A DNA stretch of 64,000 nucleotides from Chrysomallon squamiferum (taxonomy: Eukaryota; Mollusca; Gastropoda; Neomphalida; Peltospiridae). A program made the position numbers and the translations under genes. The stretch spans positions 14,985,788 through 15,049,787 of the forward strand of contig CM022673.1 of NCBI GenBank assembly GCA_012295275.1, read 5' to 3'. This document shows positions 42,290 through 53,384 of the stretch, piece by piece. How positions within the stretch are numbered: position 1 is the stretch's first letter; each line of letters starts with the position of its first letter. Below the pieces are notes generated by a model that had not been told where the DNA came from, did no database searches, and saw nothing but the letters and a program-made list of their open reading frames with translations.

Positions 42290-42770
42290 TAACCAATATA
42301 TGCATGTGACTTTATTTATTCAGTGCAAAATACCTATCTATCTATATACATATAAAATGATATTTATTTTAAATCATATTTGTAGTTTATATATTACAAA
42401 ATGTCTGTACCTCTTCAACTTCTATAATTTATATAAAGCAAAATACCTACACACGTTTCATTTTTATACAGTTTATATAGCACAAAATACCTACACACCT
42501 TTCATTTTTATACAGTTTATATAGCACAAAATACCTATACACCTTCCATTTTTATACAGTTTATATAGCACAAAATATCAATACACCTTAAATTAATATA
42601 GCACAAAATATCTATATACCTTTGATTAATAGGCAGTTTATATAGCACCTAAAAGCTATAGATTTTATATAGTGCAAAGTATCTATATTCCTTCAACTTA
42701 CACATGTACAATTTACCGAGTGCAAAATATCTACACGTCTTCAAAACACACGTAATTCAAAATATCCACA
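42290..42770. repeat. Tandem array, unit 44 bp
   Basis: GTTTATATAG followed by CACAAAATACCTA occurs at 42471, 42515 and 42559 in exact 44-bp steps. Flanking diverged units (GCAAAATA...CTTCAACTT) extend the array in both directions. Confidence 0.85.
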
Positions 42771-42889
42771 CAACATACACAAAGTTTACATGTTGGTAAT
42801 CTTCAGCACACAAATATAATTAAACATTTATCAACAGTGTATTAGTAGGTTGGTCAATATTTACACATGCACCAGTACTCACAGATTAA

Positions 42890-43140
42890 ATAGAGAGAAC
42901 ACAGATGATTCTTTAATCCTCTTTTTAACAAACCATCAACCACAGTTATCCGTGTCCAATGGCCGTGAATGATTCCTATGCCAGTGTGGGGAACCCGTCC
43001 TTTGTTTGAATGTACAGATATGGAGAAGGGAGAAGACAGGATCTGGCACAGCACACAGGAATAAACAGAAGCTGTCAGGAGGCTTCAGTGGCTTGCAGAC
43101 CCTGGCCTCGCTAATGGCCTGTCACACTTAGGCAACCAGC
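42890..43140. promoter_or_regulatory. Candidate regulatory island
   Basis: Complex higher-GC sequence immediately after the 44-bp array, including AACCACAGTTATCCGTG, CCAATGGCCGTGAATGATT, GGGGAACCCGTCC and GACCCTGGCCTCGCTAATGG. The minus-strand open frame (42854-43054) resembles nothing known to me. Regulatory role is inferred from composition. Confidence 0.25.
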
Positions 43141-43383
43141 TTTTTTCTCTTTCTCTCTACACAAAGTAGGGTGAACATGTTTGGGAGAAGATTCATTATG
43201 TCAGTGGAAACTGTTGTTATCTGATACTTTTTTTTTAATTGTTATTATTTAAGAGAAGATTTATTTTTGTCAGGCGAAGAAGAGGTGTTTTTTATTTTCT
43301 TTTTCCTTTAGTTCTTTATATATGTGTATGTGTTTGTGCGTGTGTGTGTGTGTGTATTATATATATGTATGTATGTATATGTG

Positions 43384-43414
<31 letters not shown>

Positions 43415-43808
43415 CTTTTAAAAGACAGTTGCTTGTATTTGGGTTATATATCTTTTTCTCTTTTTTTAAAAATATAGCGCTTTTAAAAATAAATGAAATA
43501 CTTATATTACTTTCAGGAACAGTTTTATTATATTACTGAAATCTTATCTCCAAATCTATACTTTAAGAAGGCCCCAAAATTGTTCGTTTTGGGGAAAAAA
43601 TTCATTATGTCACACGAAACTTTATTTTCATATCACTACTTTGAAAAGACATAAAAAATATTCATATCTGGGAAACAAATTCTTTATGTGTTTTTAAAAA
43701 GCAATGTAATGACAAAATAAATGGGAATAAAAGATTTATATTTTGGAGTAGAATAATTTTGTGCACACGATGCCTACTATCTTGTTCTTTCTCAAAAAAA
43801 AAATTAAA

Positions 43809-43845
<37 letters not shown>

Positions 43846-44078
43846 TTTTCTTGTTTCTTTTTTGAAAGAAATAAAAGCAAGAATGCAGATAAAAAAAAAA
43901 TTCAATTAAAGTTAATGTCTTCATTATCTTTCTGAAATAAATAATTTGTAGATGTTATTGACTAGTAAAATATATGTACTTTCATATTTATAATTAAGGA
44001 ACAAATGAAGATAAATGTATGTCTCTTGTTTGAAAGGAAAGAAATAACATATGAAGACCAAATGTAAATAAATAAATA

Positions 44079-44144
44079 AATATTTTAGCAGTAATATATA
44101 TATATATGAGAATAAATAATATATGTATATTACTGCTAAAATAT
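44079..44144. repeat. Perfect short inverted repeat
   Basis: AATATTTTAGCAGTAATATA (ending at 44099) pairs exactly with TATATTACTGCTAAAATATT (44126-44145), with an A/T-rich loop of about 26 nt. Confidence 0.85.
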
Positions 44145-45021
44145 TCTGCCAAATCAAATTACTGGTTAATTAATAAAAAGGTGTCTGTGTGTGGCATTTA
44201 TTATTATTATTTTTTTAAATTTGACGTTTACATTTAACATTTAACACAGGTCAGTCAGCATACTGTGTAAAAAGAGAGGCCAATCTAAAGTCCATGCAAT
44301 GTAAACATGCTCTGTGAAAAATTATGTTTGAGGTTCTGGGCTTTAAACACAGATTATTGTAATCTTCTCCTGGTCTACTTTGATTTTATCTAGGTAATTA
44401 GTTATTTATCTCATACGCAGTACTTTATATAGATAATTATACACCTACACATATACAGTCTTTTATGTAGATAATTACACACCTATGGTACTTTATGTGG
44501 GTAATTACACACTACACACATACAGTACTTTATGTAGATAAATACACACTACACACATACAGAGAGAGAGAGAGAGTAAGAGATAGAGATAGAAAAACAG
44601 ATGGATAATTTATATCATTAACTAAAAGCATGAAAATTAAAATTTGTTTACATATTCTGTCATATGACACAACAGATGATGTAAATATGTTTCAAATTAA
44701 TTTTTATTTTAGTTCAACTGCTGCAAACATACACTGGCAGCAAAACAAAGAAGAAAAAGTCACAAACCTGGTTAAACTTTCTTCAAGCCTATAAATATTA
44801 CAATGCAAATCAGCACAGGTGTATGCAGTTTTCTGACAGCATGGGGAATCCGGTGATTAGCTTATGGAACCAGGAAAGATAAAAAAATAAAGTTTGTTTC
44901 AAAAAGTCTGGGATGTTTGAAAATAAACTGTGTCTGACCCCATCTGTCAATACTTTCCTCCAAATCTAGGATTAACTTTTTTGTTTTTACTGTTTTCCTT
45001 TTTATTTATTTATTTCTTTAC

Positions 45022-45024
<3 letters not shown>

Positions 45025-45081
<57 letters not shown>
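45025..45081. repeat. (ATT)n microsatellite
   Basis: About 19 ATT triplets. Confidence 0.9.
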
Positions 45082-45085
<4 letters not shown>

Positions 45086-45366
45086 TATATATTGTATTTT
45101 AATATATTTCTTTAAAAATAATGTATATTAGAAACTGGTACGAACTTTTTGTTGTGAAAATTTAAAGATCTGATCAAAACCATACCCTTTTATATATAAT
45201 TACTGTAAAATGGTTTTAGAATTTTGTCTGGAAACAAATGTGAATAAATGACTTTAATACATATAATAATGTTAGAGAAGAAACCCACTGCTGTAACTTC
45301 AGTGTGTATTGACTACCAGGTATCACATTTAAATATGTGTGTGTGTGTGTGTCAGTGTATGCATGT

Positions 45367-45397
<31 letters not shown>

Positions 45398-47359
45398 TAT
45401 GTATGTATGTATGTATCTGTTGATAATCTATTATAATGTACAGAGTGAAATCCAAAGAAAAAATAGATATACTACTCCAGCATTTAATACACAAAACTGG
45501 AACTAAATGTGAATATCAACAACACATTTAACTTTTTATGAACACATCTGTAAGCAATTCTTTACATCACAGAAAATTACACTAAAGATATAGCTAATTA
45601 GATTTACAACATGTCAAAATTCCACTGTCTATTCACGCTTTTCAAGATTAATCAGACAAAAGCTGGGATTGCTTTTAACATACTCTAACAGTAGTGTGGC
45701 TTGATGCCAATCTCAACATGTCAGACTAGATCAGATTTTGTCTGTAACCAAACTATGAGTTGTCATTAATAAAAAAAACACAAACATGTAGGTAGATCTG
45801 TATCAAAAATACCTCTTTATTGTGTTGAAACATCTCATTTTAAATATATGTATATACAGACAGTATATTTGTTATTGTTTTGGTGTTTTTTTTCAAAACA
45901 GAAAATACATACATATTCATGTTAATGGTTTTTCATCATTGTTTGTGTTATATTTTGCACATATGTATCTGTTCCTCTATGTGAGTCATTACTGTTTTAA
46001 AAATACATTATTATAATGCATATTAACTTTCTACTTCTATTTTTCCTTTAAAAAAAGAAGTAAAATAGTAATAAGAAATAAAGGTGTGAGAATAATATTT
46101 ATTATAGCTCAGTCACTGTAGTTAATTTGTTCACACCTACTTCTAAGAGTTTCCTTTGTTTTTTTAATAACGTGTTCACTGAGTTAATTTCCTGCATCTC
46201 TCTTGTTCACTATGAACTGTTTATTAAATCTGAATTAATTTTTACAAATCATAAATTGTACAGTTATATGATTTTATAGTAACAAGAACCAAAAATCAAA
46301 TGTGTTGCTGTATGAAAAAACCAGGCTAGAGTGCACAATTTTCAGATTTTTTCTTTTTTGTATCAGTTGTTAAACTTTAAAAAGTATGCCACCTTTGGGG
46401 AAATTCCCTCACTGTGTACATAAAAGTGTGGGTGTGGCCATTGCTTTAGCCCAAGTTGATCCATACTCCAATGAGATATGATAACATAACTAATGTTTTT
46501 TTAAACAAGTATCAAGTATGTCTGAAAAGCCCTTTAAGAAAGTAGAAAAGAGAATGAAATAAAGCAATTTAGACAGAAAACCAAAAAACCATAAATTAAG
46601 TTCATTCTGATATTCTGTGGCTACAACTCTTAATAGCTGCCTTTGTCTTTAGCTGGATTTTCCTGTTCACAAATATTTATCTTTTCAGAACACCATAAAA
46701 TAATAATTTTAAATTAATTGTTTTTTGCTGCTCTTTTTAACAGTACTTTATTATAAAAGAAGAAAGTTAACTTTATTTTGTTATAGACTGTAAGTTAAAG
46801 ATGGGAGCTGTCATTTCAAATGAAAAGATAATTTGATGAATTTTAGTTTCTCATATTTCTTCTCTAAATGTAATAAAGTAAAAAAATAAAAATATATAAA
46901 TCAAATTTTAAGAATGACTTAAGAAATAAATAACAAAGTGGGGTCATATGTGAAATATTCTGATTCAAATATATAAAATGTTCATTTCATTTCCTGAGCA
47001 ATGTATCAACAAACTTCGTAGGTGAAATATCCAAACATACAGTTTGATAAGTTTTTCAGTTTGTGCAAGTTAAAATTTAACTTTTTGTTATCTACCTTAT
47101 TTTTATTGTTGGAGTCTTAGTATACTGATTAAATTAATATGTTGAAAAATATATTATTATTTTATAGCAGTACTGTTTACTGCAAAATATAATACTAGAA
47201 ACAGTACAAATAATAATAAATTTACATTTTCATAACTGACATTATAGACCAATAAAAGCAATCATTAATCAATTTAATATGAAAGTAACACGATTTGAAA
47301 ATGCTATTTAATAATTATAGAGTTCTAGTTTTCTTATTTTTCAGTTAACATTATTATGT

Positions 47360-47960
47360 GATCAATATTCGTATGTATCGGGGGAAAAATGAAGGGGTAC
47401 AGGAAAAGAGAAGCATTAGCTCTTTACTCGACAATTTACGGTAATTAACGCGAGAAAATGTTCCAGTAATGAAATATTAGTTTATTTACTGACCAATTCA
47501 CTATCCTTATATACATGTGTTTCACAATTTAAAAATTACAGTCCCTTACAAAAGTTATCATTAAATCCCTGGCATTAAGAAGAAACCATCCAGCATATAC
47601 ATTCCTAAGGCGAAACATAAAAGTAAAATAAACTTCAAGCTAAAACGTCGAAGCGCTGTGGTCCATCTCCGATCATGTTAAAGCCAAGTTTTATAAGAGG
47701 TAATAAAAATTTCTTAATATGCAACTTTTACAGTATAAACAGATCAAACAAAAAGTACATACCAAACTGAATTCTTTCTTCTTGTGTTTTCAAAACCAAC
47801 GAAGAACAAATAATGCGCAAACCGAAGCCAGTAAACTACGGTATCACATTTCTTCGAATCGATAAAAAGTGGGATTCGGCAAGGGGCCGGTTGAAATTTG
47901 GGCGGAATTTCTGGAATCCTTAATCAAACTATTCTGTTGATCAAACATATTATCGTTTCT
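47360..47960 (-). promoter_or_regulatory. CpG-retaining promoter-like patch, candidate 5' end of the FGFRL1-like gene
   Basis: After some 42 kb with scarce CpG, the sequence abruptly regains them (TTAACGCGAG, ACGTCGAAGCGC, TGCGCAAACCGAAG, TTCGAATCGAT, GGCCGG). It also has a GC-box-like GGGCGG near 47902. On the minus strand a TTTG|GTATGTAC donor-like site at 47762/47763 would close a non-coding first exon of about 170 bases. This fits the start of a minus-strand unit but is not proven. Confidence 0.35.
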
Positions 47961-48078
47961 GTTACGACTCTTGTTACTTATATAACAAAGATTATATAGC
48001 TTATAGTATTATCAATATTAATCTTATTATTTGTTTACTGTTCAATTTTGTTTATAGTTTGTTACGCTTTGTATTTTA

Positions 48079-48121
<43 letters not shown>

Positions 48122-48894
48122 CAAAACACGTAAATTTAACAGTTACAGATAATGAAACGTTGTATATACAGTGTCTGCCCAGCAAATTTTGTGTCCCTCC
48201 CTTAGATAATTTTACAATAAAATCAGTTTAAAAATAACAGTCAAGTTTAATAGAAGGTGTTTAATGGCCCCTTAGGACACGTGGGATACTTGCTTTCAAA
48301 CTAGATGACCATTTTACCATTTATTTTAGCGATGACACAGATGAAAACATTTAGCCTATGATAACATATTACTTATTTGTCGCTTTCCGTTACCTCCTGT
48401 GTAAAATCGATATGCTTTAATCCGTAGAGTGTTAACTGCGGTATTTAGTTACATCAATTAATACAAGAAGATGAGATTAACCAGCCTACAGCACAACAAT
48501 TGTTAAAAGAACATTATTGTAATTGAACTGTAACAGGCTAGTAAGATAAATCAGCGAACCCAGTCAAGGAACCTATCAACGACTTTTAATGCTCCAGGCT
48601 AACATTCTAATTAATGACAATAAAAAGGTAACAACAGACAAGTAATATTTAGACTGTAATTAGCTATTTCTTTCTTAACTGAAGTCCGTCTCTCAGTGTG
48701 TGTGTGTGGAAACATGGATTCACAGTCATACAGAGAGAGATGAATGTACAGATGGAGGATGAATTGATGGATGGATGGATGGATGGATGGATGGATGGAT
48801 ATGCAGAGAGAAACTGATAAACGGACAGACTGACATACATGCAAAGATAGATGCAAAAATAGAAAGAACGATATAAAGATAGAAATACAGACTG

Positions 48895-48901
<7 letters not shown>

Positions 48902-48965
<64 letters not shown>
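48902..48965. repeat. (CA)n microsatellite
   Basis: About 32 CA units; a (GGAT)n repeat lies just upstream at 48766-48800. Confidence 0.95.
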
Positions 48966-48969
<4 letters not shown>

Positions 48970-49700
48970 TAACCAGAGAGATAAAATAGAGACAGATAGA
49001 TAAACAAAGATAATTATAGAATGGGTTTTGATTTCATTTTGAAAATTACATCTATCACAATTATGACATTTATATGAGATTCTGCATTCATCCTTAAACG
49101 ACTCTATCTTTTGAAATGTAGAATCGATGATTTATGTGTCCCTAAAACGTGTTTGATTCTTGTCATTTCCAGAGGTAAATACTGAAAATACTAAGTGCAG
49201 AAGCAACACTGAACGAACGCGTTACATTGAATTTCTGACTGCTAAATGGCTTTTTATTGGTACAAAACCTGTAATGGTGGCCTAGCTTTTAGATATGAGT
49301 GCTGAAACAATATTTAAAAAAATTAAAGATGGTAAATAGAACCTAAAAATCAATGTGGATAGCGAAATAAAAATGGGAGAAAATAAATGATATAGTTGTT
49401 GTACACGGAGCTACACAGCGAAAGTCTTTAACTCGAAAATTAGAAGAAAAAAAAAAAAAAAAAAGAAAGAAAGAAAAAGTGAAAAAGAAATAAAGCGGGA
49501 AAAAGAAAAAAGCCAAAAGAAAAGAAAAGAAAGAAGAAGAAGGAGAAGAAGAAATTTCATAGGTATGTCTATATTGTGCAGTTTTGTGGATTACTGTTAC
49601 TTATAAAATGCTGGCACTTTAAAAATAATATTTGGAATATTACGAAACCGGAACTTTTATAAAAATGAAATATTTTGAAATATTATTTACGAAGCATTAG

Positions 49701-49737
<37 letters not shown>

Positions 49738-50482
49738 AAAAAAGAAAGAAAAAAAAAAGAAGAAACATAAGACAGTTTGGTATACATGTTTGTGAACATT
49801 AAGAGAAGAAAGATTACTACATAATTTGTTTCCCCTGTCCTTTGTACAGCTGCATTGCTTATAAAACATTGGAACTTCTGAAAAGAAAGTAATATAGGTG
49901 GATTTCTTTGGGGATATTGTATAATTCAAAATCCCAACAACAACAAAAACAAAAGCAAACAAACAAAATAATAATAATAAAATAATAAATAAGTAAATAA
50001 ATAAATAAAAAATATTCATAGAGTTTTAGGGAGAGTGGTTCTTTTTGATTTACAAAACACGTGAACTTTAAACAGTAGACCTACTGATATATATTCCATC
50101 TTGTTTTATTTATTTAGTTTTAATATTAGTTTTAAGTGACCACATGTATATGTTATTCTGAACACGATAAATTTTAAAATTTTGGATTGCTATTTTTTTG
50201 TAGAGGCTATACTCTATATATCTGTCTGTCTATCTTTCTATCTATCTATATATGAATATAGTATGTGTATGTGTATGTATACACACACATACATATGCAT
50301 ATTTATAACTATATGCACTTTTCTCGCTTTTAGATTGACAAGAAGAGAAAAATAACGTCACAGTAGAGACGGAAGGGGCAGTTACTAAGAAAGAGAAAGA
50401 AAGTGGTAATTATACACAAAGTCACACACAGAAAGAAAGTTTGAGAGTGAAGAACAAGATCAAAAAAGGGTGCGAGACTGCC

Positions 50483-50584
<102 letters not shown>

Positions 50585-50682
50585 GATACACAAAGAGAGA
50601 CAGACAAACAAAAAAGAGACAGTCAGATAAATTAAGAGACAGATACGACAACAGACAGACAGATAATAAACACTAACTCAGG

Positions 50683-50812
50683 ATGAAAAAAGCTTCAGTG
50701 GCTGATGTATGGGGGACGTTTTTGGAACAAACTAGTTTACATGGATGTCGAAACATAAAATGCAGTCAACGACAAGTTAGATTTCAACAAAAGCAACAGC
50801 TACAAAATTAAC

Positions 50813-50854
<42 letters not shown>

Positions 50855-53042
50855 GATTCTGATGATGATATGAAGAGTATCAATAACAACAAAATTAATT
50901 AAAACATAATTCTGTGCCGACTAACTTCTCTCTCTCGCGTTCTCTTACATTTTATCTGATATCGTTTCATTGTCGTTCTATAATAAATTTATCTATTAAA
51001 TTATTTTTCTTATTTATTTACTTATTGCTGTCTGTCCGTACATTTGTCAATAGCTCAGTCGTCCATTTATTTCAACTTTCAGCTGTTTGTGGACCATCAT
51101 TCTGTTGGTGATGGCAGCAATGCTAATGAACATGCTAATAGATTTGTACGCCTTGTACCGAAGTTACCCATTCAGAACGAAGACAAGCATCATACGAGAA
51201 AGAGAGCTTGACTTCCCCGCCATCACTGTGTGCAATTTCAATAACAAATACACGAGCAGGACGAGACTTTCCAAAGAGTGGCAGCGATATCACTGGATCC
51301 AGGAATCGTACGGAATTTTTACTTCTCTGAAAATGGACAAACCCAACGTTTCTTCAACATTACAAGAGTCTATAGATGAGACTGGTGCGACTGAGGTCGA
51401 GAAGTTTATTCTGCAGGCGAAATTGGGTAGCAATGTTTTGAATGTTTCGAAAGAGTTTAAACGTCTTCTGGGCTGCTTCTCGTTCAACACGGACATCTAT
51501 AACACCTTTCGGGTTACACGAGCACAAGAACTCCAACTCATTCTGGACATACAGCAAGATGAATACATCATACAGAAAGCGGAAGGAGCGATGGTAAGAA
51601 AACGATAACATATTATGACTACGTATGAGTTAGATTCAGTTTTTATGAATCGTTTTCCGCTAACAACCCCAAAATCGTTAAAATATATCCGACAGACATA
51701 TCGCCATTGTTAGCTCGAAACCAGTGACGTAAAACTCAAGTCGAAATTTTCTGAACTTCATTTATTTGTTTGTTTGTTTATTTATTTATTTATTACAGAT
51801 CATAGTTCACAGAAATGACGAAATGCCGGATATGTCAATATCGACAGTGTCAATGAAAGCTGGAACATATTCAAAAATTAAATTAACTCGAACTTCGGCA
51901 AGTTTTTATTATTTTATTTTATTTTTAATATTCGTTATCATTTATTTACTTACTTTTATATAAAGCAGTGTCTGTAATTAATACAACCAATCACTTTCAA
52001 ATGTTTATGTAATTTTATTTATTTAGAGAGTAACACTATTTGAAAACACTGGCCTCTGTTTAAAAATTAAGATTGTTTTCGTTTGTTTCTTTGTTTATTT
52101 TTTGATAGTTTCCAATTGGTTGACAATTAAATAGTCAGTAAACAAAAGCAAAGAGAGACAGACAAACAGACAGACAGAGTAACTGACAATCGGATTACGA
52201 ATAAAAATAAATAAATAAATAAAACCCCTAGAAAACCCAATGATTTATAATGCAATGCAGTACATAATTAAATCAAATATCTACTTCAGTACAAGTTTCT
52301 TCCTCTGCCATACAAATCTTTTGGAGACGGAACCTGCTTTGACGTTTTTCCTCCTGACTACACAGGTAACCTTAAGTACCACAACAAATACACGTACTTC
52401 AACTGCATGCTTGAGTGCTATGCGATCCCTGCGAACGAAAGATGTGGATGCCGGCTTGAAGACTATATCGGTAAGACAACATTAGAACAATAATAATAAT
52501 AAAATATCTCTTCAACGGTACCTTATAGAGAAAACACAATAAAAAGTCGTATTTTAAAAAAACAGTTTTGTATATATATATTATGTCATTCAAAAGTCCC
52601 GCTACACTTTTAAATTTTAATTAAATGAAAAAGGCTTTACGGATTTGTACAAAATTAGTCGTGAACTTTCCATAGACTGCTAGAATTTGTCCCGTAACGA
52701 AAAAATGCCTCTTCTTCAGTTTTCTTAGGCTCCATAGACTTAAACGTAAGCGCCTTCTTTTTCGAGACACATTGCCCACGTGGCGCCCACTCCAGAGGTC
52801 TTCGATGACCTTACCCATCTATCAGGGAACTTGTCATTCAAGAAATCGCGAACTGCTTTAGCATAATGTGGAAGAGCACCATCTTGTTGAAAAAAAAACC
52901 CAAAACAATCGCATTATGCTAAAGCAGTTCGTGATTTCTAGCAGTCTATGGAAAGTTCACGACTAATTTTGTTCAAATCCGTAAAGCCATTTTCATTTAA
53001 TTAAAACTTAAAAGTGTAGCGGGACTTTTGAATGACCGTGTA

Positions 53043-53089
<47 letters not shown>

Positions 53090-53337
53090 TAACTGTCAAT
53101 GTTTTGACTCAGATCTTGCACGGATAATTTAAAAAAAGTAATTGTTGTTAAATTCGATTGATATATAATTGTTGAGGGTATTAATACAGTTCGGTCACTG
53201 AAAAAAGAAATGATTCTTAAATCTTAACTGCAAAAAACAATTTATTTTCAGTAACATCGGGCATCAGAATTTGCGACATGTCTGAACTGTTGAGTTGTTA
53301 CTGGCCTGAGATAGGTAAGAGCCACCATCTGTTCTTA

Positions 53338-53384
<47 letters not shown>

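Larger units (their letters stand above)
43150..47340. other. Intronic-type AT-rich DNA
   Basis: No gene recognised. Includes poly-A/T runs (43814-43841), a short perfect hairpin (44079-44144), (ATT)n 45025-45081, and (GT)n/(TA)n/(GTAT)n at about 45336-45416. CpG stays rare until about 47.0 kb. Confidence 0.5.

Noticed and set aside
42300-42524. Open frame of 74 codons with repeated peptide
   Set aside because: Produced by the 44-bp tandem array.
48611-49007. Overlapping frames rich in Cys-Val and His-Pro-Ser-Ile
   Set aside because: Translations of the (CA)n and (GGAT)n repeats.
52621-52818. Minus-strand frame of 65 codons as a gene
   Set aside because: Out-of-frame reading of the mariner foldback; the transposase match is in another frame.
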